A stretch of 64,000 nucleotides of DNA from Membranipora membranacea. Taxonomy: Eukaryota; Bryozoa; Gymnolaemata; Cheilostomatida; Membraniporidae. The stretch covers positions 5,146,001 through 5,210,000 of the forward strand of contig OU612075.1 in assembly GCA_914767715.1 (NCBI GenBank), written 5' to 3'. Below the pieces are notes generated by a model. It was given only the letters and a program-made list of their open reading frames with translations, did no database searches and was not told where the DNA came from. The translations under genes and the position numbers were made by a program. Shown one piece after another: positions 24,901 to 36,125 of this stretch. How positions within the stretch are numbered: position 1 is the first letter of the stretch; every line of letters starts with the position of its first letter.

Positions 24901-26994
24901 ACAAGAACAAAAAGGGTACTAAACAATTATTTGTTAATAGGTTATGATTTGATAATGCACAGCTGTGTTTCGCTGTGTTGTTCAATAGTATTTAATACAT
25001 TGGATTTCCTTTGAGATAGCCTCAATGTATAATACTTGTATTCCATTAGGAAACTGGTTGAAATTTAAAACATAACTCTTGCTATTTTTCCCTGGACTCA
25101 TGGTACATACGTATAACAACTTGGAATGGCCGAGGTGATATGGACTTTTGTATCTGCATTTTCACTGACTTCATAAGAGTTGCGTTAATGATTACCAGAA
25201 AAAGCAGTTAATGCCTAATCTGTTTTGTTGGCTTGGTATGGCCTTCTTACTCAATCTGTCAGACAATAATTACCTCAGAGCTATCATTTGGTGTAGGAAG
25301 ATCCTGCCTCGAAAAGCCATCGTCATCATCATCGTCTCCGCCACCGTCATCATCTTTGTCACCGTCTTCGTCTTCGTCTCCGTCTTCGTCAACACCGTCT
25401 CCATCACCAACACAGTCATCATTGTCATAATCATCATCTACATCATCATCGTCAAACTCACTGGAATCTGACTCTCCACTATCATCGGAATTGTGGAACT
25501 TGTCACACAAATCACCCTGAAAAAAGGACAGCATAAGTGTATTAAAGAGATAAAAGCTGTCGGGAATGACAACTAGTATTTTATTGTAACTGTAATCAAC
25601 AATCTTTGCTCTTAGGAATGCCTTTAGACCTAATAATGAACCTAGCAAGGACAATTATGAAGTATAAGCACTGAGTTACTGGGATGCGCTAAATTGTGGG
25701 TTACACCATTGAATTGTATGGACGTTAACTTTGATGTCCACAATCCGGTTTAAAATTGACTTTATTGATCAACTTTGATTTGATTTAAAATTCAAAATTT
25801 GGAATGGATTAAGCAGCTTGTCCTGATCAATTTTTGATTAATGAGTTCCCTATAATTTGCTTCAATTAAAAGTAGTATTTATTTGATCATTTTAAAAAGG
25901 TCAATATTAGTAAGAAATTATTTAAAACCTGAAACCTACGTTGCTGGGTGATAGAAAGCCACTGACTTTGTCGATTCCACTCTCAGCCGTCAGTCTGAGT
26001 CTCACAATCCATGGATCAGGTTTAATCTCAACTCTCAGATTCTCGTAGCTGTATACAGTGACTACGGGGGAAGATGTTAGCGGTCGAATGCCTTTAAATT
26101 CTAGCCTCTCCTTGTCATTTGTGAGCACTAGCTCAGCGAAAGCAGTGAGGGGGCTTGACGGAGTCATTTTGAAAAGCTTGTCACAAATTTCAGCAAAGAA
26201 TCGGTTTCTTTTGGTGTGCATTGTTGTGATTCGCCAGTGCCAATGTTCGATTATGTTTTTATAACTAGGAACACTTGGTGAATGGCCGTGGCACAACAAA
26301 GTGAGATGCCTGATTGGGGGCATTTGGTTCTTGGCAGGAGGGGTCATATCTGTATATGATACTACTGTACATGTGATGCATTTTGGACTTCCATTCATAT
26401 TTTCTTTGCTGGTTTCGAGTTGAGATAGTAATCGTATTACTCTCACATGGTCATGGAAACAGCTTTCCTCCTGAAAGAAGTTAACGAGACAGTCCAAGTT
26501 ATTATCAAATGATTATACGGAAGTCCATACTCTAACAACACTAAGTATTGATAGCTTTCAGGCAAATTTAGCAATTTTAGAGCGCCTTTCCCATAATCAG
26601 TCTTTTATTGTTGACAGATGATATTGGGGAATGAGAAGGGTCGAGTCGCCAAAGGTAAGTGAATTGCTACTGTACACTGGCGTGTGGCTTTTCCAATGCT
26701 CAATGATAACAATCATTTTTTATTTATGACCATAGTGCACAAAGAGTAAATTGCCTCATCCAATCTCAACAGGTATATACGCTTGCAAAAACACATTTCC
26801 CTTTAGATTACCATGTTTTCAAATTGTTTCTCTTTCTCTTTTTGTCCATTACATTCCATTATAGGATTGCAACTTGTTATTGCATCTGCAAGAGAAATTA
26901 AAATAATAAATTAACTCGAATCGCTTTTTTGGAACGTACCTAATCTTGATAACAAAACGCAATTGAGACATGTTTGACTTGTTGGACCAAACAT
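18910..26994 (-). CDS. Large unrecognised protein with a caspase-p10-like segment and an acidic tract (one frameshift)
   Basis: Seven exons: 26994-26940, 26885-26812, 26470-25940, 25516-25274, 21612-21074, 20614-20030 and 19758-18910. They give about 958 residues. Every junction agrees in phase, but exon 5 is 539 bases and its two open halves lie in different frames, meeting around 21316-21362. The cause is either one missing base or real decay. Residues 44-220 include RNRFFAEICDKL, which resembles the p10 part of the caspase-like gene next door. Exon 4 (about 221-301) is an Asp/Glu run encoded by GAT/GAC repeats. The last three exons match no domain I know. A minus-strand AATAAA lies at 18884-18879. 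The first exon (18 residues) is the weakest part; a phase-compatible alternative is splicing from the ankyrin exon ending at 29428. The 3.7 kb intron holds the reverse-transcriptase fragment. Confidence 0.6.
22125..22285 (+). repeat. Degenerate tandem array of the ATTTTGCCAA motif
   Basis: About ten imperfect copies of a unit near 15 bases (ATTTTGCCAATCA / ATTTTGCCAAAGA) run head to tail. The motif is the reverse complement of the TTGGCAA array at 24608-24740. The two arrays therefore face each other across 2.3 kb containing the reverse-transcriptase fragment. Confidence 0.75.
22530..23430 (+). mobile_element. Non-LTR retrotransposon reverse transcriptase, 5'-truncated
   Basis: The open frame carries the RT motifs VGAPQGTKLGPILW (motif 4 region) and KYADDTTFY (catalytic YADD). 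These are followed by the thumb-region LLGVTVDSQLSF and by Y-A-x-P-VW, as in jockey/CR1-like LINEs. The N-terminal endonuclease and the first RT motifs are absent, so the copy is dead on arrival through 5' truncation. The frame is open to its stop and hardly decayed, suggesting a fairly recent insertion. The 3' flank ends in an ACAAACATC-type short repeat near 23512-23530. It sits in the fourth intron of the minus-strand gene at 18910-26994. Confidence 0.85.
23640..23800 (+). mobile_element. Possible tRNA-derived SINE fragment
   Basis: GAGGTTGGCGTCCTCGCTGC followed by GTGTGGTTCAAATCTTGCC has the spacing of tRNA-like A and B boxes. It is GC-rich against an AT-rich background. A run of about nine A follows at 23860. 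No second copy was identified, so this is tentative. Confidence 0.35.
24608..24782 (+). repeat. 14-bp tandem repeat capped by a 43-bp perfect palindrome
   Basis: About nine near-identical copies of TTATTGGCAAATTG run from about 24610 to 24737. They are followed by a palindrome at 24740-24782 with arms TTGGCGAAATGTAGCGGATTC and a one-base centre. Tandem repeats ending in a hairpin are seen at the ends of Helentron-like and other non-autonomous elements. Confidence 0.85.
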
Positions 26995-27327
26995 TTGAGA
27001 TTCCAACTAAAAAGTATTGAAATGGTCTTGTTCAATTTGGTGCCAAATGTTAGGGCTTTGATGGACAGTCTTGTCTGATGTAACAGGATATGAGGTAAAA
27101 TTACGTTCAAGATGAATAGGGAGGTGAAACAAAATGTGCCCGAAATGCTGGGCCCTCATATTATATCTGCTTCCTTTTAACAAGTTCAAGACCATATGGG
27201 AAGCAGAGTAAATAAGTTAGTAATAAGCTTGATGAAACATGCATGTATATGTACATAGGCATCGCCTAAACTCAGAATACAAAGCAACAAGCGACAGGAA
27301 CAAAATTTATGCAAAACACTGATAACT

Positions 27328-27333
27328 TTTATT
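27328..27333 (-). terminator. Poly(A) signal of the ankyrin/pseudo-caspase gene
   Basis: AATAAA on the minus strand lies 46 bases downstream of the TGA at 27381-27379. It argues that this gene ends here, before the next minus-strand gene begins. Confidence 0.5.
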
Positions 27334-27378
27334 CAGTTTTTCATCGCATTACAACTTTTGTACAGACGGGTTTTTTTC

Positions 27379-30307
27379 TCAACTGACGCAAAAGTTGCAA
27401 TGATCTTGAAAAATTTTATTTTCAAAAAGTAAAATCTCAACCTCACCAATACAAATCTGAGGTAATGTGTGGTATTTCGAGTACAAATTGGTACCTTTAC
27501 CTGTATGATCTGGTGAAAACATCACTTTTTTGGTATCCAGCCCGGATAAGCAGTTTTGGAGTATAGATTCTTCATCTGCTTTGGTGAGGATATTATTGCG
27601 TTTTTGATATTCTTTTACAGGGGAGATATTGAACTTAGTCTGCTCCACAGACTTTTTGATGAATTTGATCATGCTCTGTTGACGCAACGGTTCCTTTATC
27701 CTTCTTGCAGGAGCAAGGATTAAGTTTTTTGAGATTTCGAATGTTATTTCTGGTGAACAGCTGGTTGTGTATGTTCTCATTGATTCAGATTTAAGCCAAA
27801 CCATGTCTCTGATACTCTCTTCACCATCTGCAGAGCAGAGTTGCTCACCCAAAGCATCAGCGAAGCTCCTGCTATGTGTCATCATTTTGCTTGCTAGAAT
27901 CAATACTGTGTTTGGCCTGGTAGCTATAGTACTTTGCTGAGTATCCCCAGAATGGCTGAGCATTCTTAGAGTATGATCAACAGTAGGCTGCTGCTGTTCA
28001 TGACCATCGGTCACCTGAGTTTCTTGGATAAATAGGATCTACAATACATGAGAATCATAGAACCACAGTGAAACAGCTATATCCCATAGTAGAACTTACT
28101 GCCTTTTATCATTCTGTTTTGGGTATATATTGGGGAAATTATTAAAAGGGAATTTTTTGATTTTCAAAACTGATTAATCACTCGACTTTTGAGTTTGTTT
28201 CCCAAACTGTGGACATGAAGAGATATTTAAAAATCAGTTTATCTATACCCCACTTTTGCAACATCACCTAGCTCCACAGAAGGAAAAAACATGTTCTGAG
28301 GTTAACCCGCACCTGCTAAAAAGAGCAATCACCAAATGTAAAATAATATCTTAAGTAGTAAACTTACTAGAGGAACATGGGATGGTAGGGTGGAAATCGA
28401 CGGTTGCAGATCTCTGACCACTGCATTCAACTCTCTTTGCCTTATCCCACATGACAACAGGCATATAATCATCAGAGAGCAGCCACCAGCTACGGTTTCC
28501 AAAGAACTCTCAATCAAGTTTTTCAACTCTTTTAACTCGGTCCATTTTGGTGATAATACCATGGTACACCCTAAATTTTGCAAAGCTTCCTCCAGCCGAC
28601 ATGCATCTCCATCCGCAGCACGAACCTCGCTATCGACGAGGATGATCCCATACATTTTACTGGTTGTCTGATTGTCTGGAATGCTGTAGTTTGGATCATG
28701 ATCGAACAACACCTTTATGTGGTCAGTTGTAAGTGGTTCTTGCTCAACCACCTCATGCAGTTGAGACATCCGATCTAAGGTTTCAACGAAAAATGAAATG
28801 AAATCACAAACTTAAGAACAAAATCGGGGGAGGAGGACTTGTGAGTGCACCATCTTCAAACATTTTTTTATCATTTATGGCAGGTAGGCTATGCAGAATT
28901 ACATTGGTTGCGATGGAGAGTCAAAACTGAAGCGCATAAACAACATTGCAACAGCTTCCTCTAGTTACACGAAAAGTATACAAAAACATTCAGACAGAAA
29001 TAGAAACCATGTAAGCTTATTATTGAGGTACCCATCTGTAGAGCATGGCCATGAACAATGTAGAATCCTAATGAAAGCAGTTGTCTCTAAACACCCAAAG
29101 GCTGCATGATAAACAGAAAGGTCGCTGCCTGTACATTCAAGCAGGACTGTCAATATCAGGGATGACTACGAATCTCATAAAGCAACCAAGCAAACCATCA
29201 TCAGAACTAAATCTGGAGGAGCATTTAATTATTTATTAAATGATGTGATCAAACTGGTTGACTTGGTTACCTAACAACACTTTCGAGCTAATGCTCTGAA
29301 AACTAGCCATTAAAATCATTCCCGAGCCATTCTCAAACACTACCCGCGGCCCCAACACAAATTAAATAGATTTTGTCTGCAACTGTATTCAGCTATAGTT
29401 GTAGGAATGAAGTTATACACAACTTACCTTCACTATTTGGCATCTCGATAGCTTTCTCAATCTGTGCCAGAATTCTGTAATTTTCCAATGATGCGAGTAT
29501 ACTGGGTTCATTTTCGAGGTTTCCATCAGCTGTCAAGTTACTGAGCAGTTTGATCCAGTCATTAACTGTTACAGAGTCTTTGAGTGTCTCTATGACATCA
29601 TTGTGACCCTCGGATGCCACAAGTGCAGCAATATGAAGGACAGATCTCCCATAAGAGTCTTTTCGCTGAAGCAGCCTAAACCACTGCTGCGTGGTTACGG
29701 TATCGCGTATCATATCCATTATATTTGTGTGACCATGTGCAACAGCAAAGTGAAGAGATGTCCAACATTTGAGGTTTCCTTTCCTGAGCAGCAAGTGCCA
29801 ATCGAGCTTGTCAATATGTTCTTCGATTATTTTCAAGACTTCTATGTTTCCCATTCCACAAGCGTAGTGGAAAGGCGTGCACCCAACGTTAGTTTTTATC
29901 ATCAGGAGCTTATAGCAATCACGTTTATCAACAGAACTAAGTATGAGCTTTATAATGTCCGTACGCTCCAACATTGTATAAAAATGAAGCAAAGTCTCCC
30001 CATACTCTCCGGCAAGGGCAAGTGAGTCAAACCTTTGATTTGGGCTTACGCATTGAAGAACACACGTGAGCATCGTCCCTAATATGTTGTCTTCTGCCAG
30101 TTGTAAAAACTGATTCCTATGTCTGTTCAGAAATGTGACTATTTCCTCCGCCTTGATAACTGGTTCATATTCTTGTTTGTGGATTATGGAAAGGTGGTTT
30201 TCTAATGTTTTCAGATCACAGTGTAACAGATTGTCCTCTCCCAAACATATCGGATACTCTAAGTCTGTAGTATCCTGTAATGATACACCCATGTATGATT
30301 CCGCCAT
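27379..30307 (-). CDS. Ankyrin-repeat protein fused to a catalytically dead caspase fold
   Basis: Three exons, 30307-29428, 28774-28368 and 28038-27379, encode 648 residues with consistent phases (1, then 0). The start is the ATG in AAAATGGCGG (MAESYMG), a good Kozak context; an ATG at 30325 is in frame upstream. Residues about 100-255 hold four ankyrin-type repeats (GETLLHFY, CTPFHYACGMGN, WTSLHFAVAHGHTN, GRSVLHIAAL). Residues 334-440 match a caspase p20 subunit: GIILVDSE, the R345 region before DGDACRLEEALQNLGC, then LMIICLLSCG and VPLILFIQETQ. In active caspases the last two motifs read SHG and QACRG; here Cys402 replaces the histidine and Thr436 the cysteine. Residues about 471-540 match p10 (SRSFADALGEQLCS). 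About 100 C-terminal residues are unassigned. The product is likely a non-enzymatic adaptor or regulator of cell death or immunity. Confidence 0.8.
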
Positions 30308-30399
30308 TTTTGTACAAGACGTCATTACTGTACACTGCGACACTGAGATGAATGTTCAGCAGCAGGATAAAACAACGATATGTTACATTGTTGTCTAGA

Positions 30400-31885
30400 C
30401 CCGAACACTTTTTGCGTTTGTGTTGTTCACAGCCACAATTCCACTCATTGTATAGCCTCTTTTTTTATTAAGCACTGCATTGGCTTGTTGCCAATAGCCA
30501 CATAATAAATGTGTGAATGTTGGGGGAATGTTGTGAAGCCGAAAGTGTTTTATTATTGTCTTTTCAATCTGATTGAGCAATCCAATAAATGAGTATTATG
30601 TTATGTAAATGAGCAATAACAATTAAAACCTAATTTTCATATCCTATATCACAGTAGAAGGAATTTTCTTTTTCACAATTTTGTCAAACTGCGGTCCATA
30701 AAGGCCGTGCATCCAAGCACATACTTCATCTCGTTAGCAAATCAAACAGACATACACGATCACCTCGTAGCAACTGTGCAATAATTAAACCCTCATTTAG
30801 ATCAAACCTAGGCAAATCAGCCTTTTTAAGTATTTTTCACACATTTGTAACTAAATCAACCAAGCCTCATGAGTCATTATCATTTAATCCTACCTAATGT
30901 TGTATTTTTGTTTGCCACTCTCTGTTTCTTCTTTTCTTTTTTCATCTTATTCATGCAATTTATGATACCATGCTTTCATTATCCTACACACTATGTAACA
31001 CCCTACCACTTATATCTTTTTATTCAAGTCATTTTTTGTATCTATGTTAATGTGTATGAGGTCAACAAGTTATTTTTAATTTGCTTTAATTATAAACTTT
31101 TAGAAAACCTCAATAAGTAAATAAATAAATAAAAAACACAATGATATGGGCTCAGACTTGATAATCAGATATTTATTTTCAGATATTCGAACAACTTGAG
31201 GCGGAATACCCAATCAGAACAGACACCCTACTTTTACTCATTATTGCACATGTATATTTTTGAAGTTACCAGTTTGCAGTTACCCCCTTTATTAATTGCG
31301 GAAGTGTGCAACACCAGATGATTACTCATGAAAAAAATCAAGCAAGGTAGTACGATAGGGCATCAAAAGCAAAATAGTAAAGCTTATCTTTACTTTGTGC
31401 GCAACCCACTGAGAATATGGAATGCATGAGTCGTCTCTCACGCATATTTCAGAGATACCTCCTAGCTGTTATTCTGATCAAACTTCAGCACAGCTTCTCA
31501 TCCAAGTATTACCTGCTATATTGCAAGTTTAATCGTTGTCAAGTCAAATGCCCAAATGATTTTGTACGCTTGGTTGAGTCTCGGCAGTTGTATTTTGGTG
31601 TTCACATTCTTTTTTTTACCAGCAGTACAAATGCGAGATGAAATTTTTTTGCTTCTGCTTTCAGCAGGGGAGATAAACCTTGGGAAGATCCCATCAGGAC
31701 CCCAAAATTTTCAACTTAATCAAATTTTGGCTGGTAACGTGCACACTAGGTCCTTATATTGCTACTGACAGTATTATGAGCATTTCAATGATACAAAAAA
31801 AATTTATCTCGCATTTCTACTTTTTAATAATATGAGATGGTTAGACCACCTCTACTGTATAGGGTATTCAATCTACTGACAAAGA
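30400..31885. other. Intergenic stretch, no gene seen
   Basis: AT-rich sequence between the start of the minus-strand ankyrin gene and the duplicated block. The ORFs at 30869-31120 and 31417-31768 are low-complexity or overlap in two frames without splice sites. AATAAATAAATAAA at about 31121-31134 is A/T-rich microsatellite-like. Confidence 0.4.
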
Positions 31886-32342
31886 CATGATTTTACCACC
31901 CTGACCTGTTTGCAAAATACTGATGCATTATAATGAGTTCACATAGGGTAAAACATTTCATACAGATTGCAGAGATTTACGGTGGTCATGTTGGACAAAA
32001 CAGACCAAACAGAACAGGCTTACTGCACAAACGACGTGCTGTCAGCAAGTAGTGAGGTCACCATGGGGTCTTTCAGTTCATTTTTAATGTGATGTTTGTT
32101 GCTGAGTGACTGAGTAAATACAATGTACTGTGCTTCCAACACCTGCTGGCCTATGCTTGGAATTATTTTTGTTATACTAATATTAATAGGGGGAAAACCC
32201 AAAGTGTAGACAAAAGCCCCGGAAAAAAACCAATATATTCAATGCATGGTCGAGTGATATCAGGCCCATTGAATTTTTTAAAAGAGGTCCGGTCAAATGT
32301 ATTTACCACAATAGTCTTACATACACAACACCTATACTCAAT

Positions 32343-33074
32343 ATGTCAGAGGTTTCTACTGAAAATAGTCAAAAGGTAAGTGTGAGCTAGTTAGAAACAG
32401 ATTCATACCATGGGTATATAATAATCTAGTCAGTCAGCAGGTTTTCCTGAGAATACATATGTTATGAAAGGACCTTAGATATACATTGGCATGCTGTGGG
32501 CCCTTTTGAATATTCAGTTGTTTGAATAATTCAACGTATGAAGGGCTGTTACATGTTGCGTGAATCATAAAGGAATGCGGCTGCCGCCAACCAACAATTT
32601 AACACATTGAGTGCCATTTTACTTCCTACATTCAATTTGTAGGAGCAGATTGTTGACGGTATAATATCATCCATACATCATGCATATCATGAGCCACAAG
32701 GACATAGATTCACAGGATATGTAATAATTTCAGACGGACCACCAACCGGGAATATAGTTATCATGAAGTCAACCGATGCAAGTCACATCAAATTGTGTGC
32801 AAACGCTGCAGAAGATAATTTTACGAAGGAGTTTCACTTGGAAAGCCAGGCGATAATAGAGCACATTCAGCTTCATAGCAGTGGAGACAAGATGGATGTC
32901 TTGTCAACCGTCATCGTTTATCAATAAAAGGATTGTCATCAAAGGAGAGAGTTTGAACCTCTTGGAATAATAAGAGAGATAGGACAACTTGGAAGAGATA
33001 ACACCTTGCAAGTAATGATGAGGAAAAATGAGACATGCGAAGTTGATATTGATTTGGTCCAGATAATTGAATAA
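32343..33074 (+). pseudogene. Copy 1 of the 155-residue orphan gene, premature stop
   Basis: Exon 1 is 32343-32375 (MSEVSTENSQK) and exon 2 starts at 32643, both in phase 0 as in the intact copy at 36126-36907. The frame stops at TAA 32925-32927. There the intact copy reads a tyrosine codon (TAT), so one base change causes it. The homologous frame then stays open and conserved to TAA 33072-33074. If translated, the product is 105 residues and lacks the last third. Conservation beyond the stop and intact splice sites point to a recent loss, or to an error or polymorphism at one base. Confidence 0.75.
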
Positions 33075-33652
33075 CAGTTGTTTGACCTTGGACTAATAAG
33101 GGATGGGGTTTCCCCATCAGGAACAGCAACTAATGTCAACACATCGGAAAACTGTCAAGGGCTGAGACTGTTCAAGGATGCATCATGAGTAATGTGTTGA
33201 CAAGCAATGTCAACACTTATCAACAACGTGATACCACCTTGCTTTGATTTTTATCGCTGGTATTTGTTTTTTATTACAGATCTTTATTGTCATTCCTAGT
33301 AATTTTATGTGACCTAGATGCATCAGTCAAAGATATGATGAGGAAAATAAATAATGATTATAAACTATGAAAAATCATGTTATGTTGTTTCCTTTCCTTT
33401 GACATATAAAAAATACCTGCTGAGTATTAAAAGAGTATTCAGTGCTCACAGTGACCACACCTGAATTCATCAATAAAAAATTACAAGCTAGCTAGTGAGT
33501 AACCCAAGGAAATAATCACAATGAGAACCTTTATTGACTAGACATCCATTTTTGGTGACACTCAACACCCTCTAGGATTGCGATGAGCTCTTGACCCCTT
33601 CGACACATGAGACAATGAACACCATGTTTCTATTAATTGATGGTAAAGCCCT

Positions 33653-34513
33653 TCATTTCTTTCCATTGTCCTTCAGATTCTGAGAGGACGCAGCCGCATT
33701 CTTCTCTCCTAATGCTGAATGCTTTGCTGACTCAGCACTCACATCTGGCTCCTCCATCTTGAAGTTATCATTAGCTGAGTTATATCTCTTGAGATGGCCA
33801 CAAATTTGACATTTTATCACTGTATGCATCTGTCTGCTTGAGCGGTGCCTGCAAGTAAAAATGATCATTGTTATGACATGTTCACTACACAAAGCTGTGG
33901 ACTCGGTACATTTTTATAACACCATGTTAAGTCCTATCCAAGTCTATTGAAAATTTTGAGGATAAAAGAGGACATTGTATATTAGGGAATCGTCATCTCT
34001 GAAGTCATGGGCAAACAATCTCAATATATAAGACACCAATATTTAGCATGTCACACAGTTCTATCTTGTGGTCGACGATAATGCAGTCCTAAGTATCTTA
34101 TTTTGGCTTGAAGACATATACACAGAGTCACTACATACTTATCGCTATCAACTCAGTTGAGCATAGAACCAAAGATATTGAGACATTTTCTTTGATGCTT
34201 TGACAGTTGATAAGGCTTGGTAGTCAACCAAATCTATCTAAATCAATGCTCAAAATTACAAATTGATATCTCAGTAACTTAACCTGATGGTGGCTGTGAC
34301 TCCTGGTACAACCAGGGAGCAGCACTTCTTACACATACGCCTTCTGATGGTCGGATCATGACGTAATACTTTCTTTTCGGTGATCTGATTGAATACTTTG
34401 CAGTGGTGATTTATCAGGGCAATGTTACCTCTGACGTCCGTTCTCACTAAGTGCTCTATAGTGTGGTACAGGAAGTTTAGACGTGATATATCACAATAAA
34501 GATATTGGCTCAT
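33653..34513 (-). CDS. RPP21: Ribonuclease P subunit Rpp21/Rpr2-like, copy 1 (altered 5' end)
   Basis: Exon 34513-34284 and exon 33848-33653 are joined in phase 2. The body is nearly identical to copy 2: RLNFLYHTIEHLV, the KKVLRHDP-IRRRMCKKC segment, and CQICGHLKRY. The zinc-ribbon cysteine pairs CKKC and CQIC are intact. The sequence diverges abruptly upstream of RLNF. Copy 2 reads MSADVYS there, while this copy continues into unrelated open sequence with a possible ATG at 34513 (MSQYLYCDIS). The donor is GTTAAG instead of GTAAGG. A minus-strand AATAAA lies at 33536-33531. Rpp21 is a protein subunit of nuclear RNase P, which trims tRNA 5' leaders. This copy may lack its normal promoter and start, so expression is doubtful. 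Confidence 0.7.
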
Positions 34514-34519
34514 ATGGGA

Positions 34520-35585
34520 TGTATCCAGTGTTAGAAGTGTGCGGGACTGGGAACTGGTGGGAACTAAGTACCCACAAAGAAATATAGAGGGGTAACTCAG
34601 TGCTCTCAACCTGGGAGGATTTAAAACCTGAGTTTTGCCGATACCGTGTTGCAGGTGGTATTTCACAGGCGTGAAACGCCCTGTGCACAAACAGCTTAGA
34701 GTTTTAGAGCTCTGTTAGCCTCCTCAATGGGTCTGGCGCCAAAGCCTAGAGAGCAATTTAGGCCTCTGGTTATGAATGATACTGGTTTTTTAGAGTTGTC
34801 AGGAGATCATTGATATAAAATCACTGTAAGATTCATCCTGGTTAATGTATTTCATATATCACAACATAAAACTGTTTCATATATAATCATACAACTAGGC
34901 CACGCTGAGAGGAAATCCCCAACATCGATGAATATGAGGCAAAATCTGAGTGTTTAGCAAATATTCTAAAATCCCCTGAGTTACCTGAGTTGAATCTAGA
35001 AACCTGAGTAGCTTGGGCTAAATCCAAGTGGTTGAGAGCCCTGGGGTAACTCGAAGAAAACAGCTCCCACAGGATTCTGTCCAAAATACTGTGTAAAAAC
35101 ATGTCTCATTTTGACGAGATATCTATCATATAATCAATCAGTAATCACTATTGCAGTTTATGATTAATGTTATGCTCAACATGCAGAGATTTGCATGGTT
35201 TTTGCATATATACTCATAAGAAATCATAGGCAGAGGATACTACGCCGTAGCTCTCTTACCCTGGCGGCCCGTCAGAGGGTAGAGTGCCACAAGGTAACAA
35301 GTCCACATAGATCACCAGCTGTATCTACCACAACATGTTGTGGAATCATATTGATGCTATGACTTCCAATGTTTAATTGCATTTATTACATCTATTCAGA
35401 CATGGATATCTTGTGCATATCATCGTTAACATTTGACTCAATTTAAAAGGGTCTGTAAATCAACCTGTGATAAATGAATTTCAGCTTGCCATGCATTTTG
35501 TTTGGCTTTGGGATAAACACAGAAAGACTGGGGCAACTCTTAACTAACTTGAATTCATGTCCACAAGACCACGCCCTGACTGGTC
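34520..35585. other. Spacer between duplication units, no gene seen
   Basis: The minus-strand frame of RPP21 copy 1 stays open through 34690 by chance. Bases about 35040-35310 resemble 17795-18080. A plus-strand ORF at 35474-35677 runs into the duplicated block and has no splice or domain support. Confidence 0.35.
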
Positions 35586-36125
35586 TGAAAATAACACGCC
35601 ATTATGTTGAACACAACACTGCTGTATCATGTGATGTGTATTCGCAAACGGTTATAACATTCCATAAAGATTGTTGATTTGTATATAAACCTGAATAACA
35701 AATATGTTTATGGGTTTGAACAAGAGTTGCTTGATCGAAAATTGAAATATAACAGGCTCACTGCCCATACCAATTATGTGCTGTCAACAAAACAAGAGGT
35801 AGCTAGGCTATAGGTCTTTCAGTTCAGTACTTGATGTGATGTTTATTGCTGACCTCTGTGACTGAGTTAATACAATGTAGTGTACTTTCAACTATGCTTA
35901 GCGTGCGATAGAAAATACGCTATCTTTGTTATATAAACATAATTGGGGGAAAACCCAAGTTATTGATAAAAGCCCCAGAAAAATAGAAATAAAAGATCAA
36001 TGCGTGATCAATAAAAAAGCATCAGGCCTATTGAATTCTATATATATAGGTTGGGTCAAATGCATTCACAAGCATACTCTAACATACACAGCATATACAC
36101 TCAACACATAATTTTTAAACCTATG

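Larger units (their letters stand above)
31890..34513. repeat. Tandem segmental duplication, unit 1
   Basis: This unit aligns in order with 35590-38426. Shared stretches include GACAAAAGCCCC near 32208, GAAAATAGTCAAAAGGTAAG at 32361 and 36145, the exon around GACGGTATAATATCATCCAT, and the whole of RPP21. It carries the broken orphan gene on plus and an RPP21 copy on minus. The units lie 3.7-3.8 kb apart (start to start). Confidence 0.8.

Noticed and set aside
25211-25471. Plus-strand ORFs rich in Val/Ile or Ser/Pro
   Set aside because: They are the antisense of the GAT/GAC repeat that encodes the acidic tract on the minus strand.
26619-26656. Plus-strand mini-exon starting ATGATATTGGGG with a good acceptor and donor
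   Set aside because: No partner exons on the plus strand; it overlaps an intron of the minus-strand gene.
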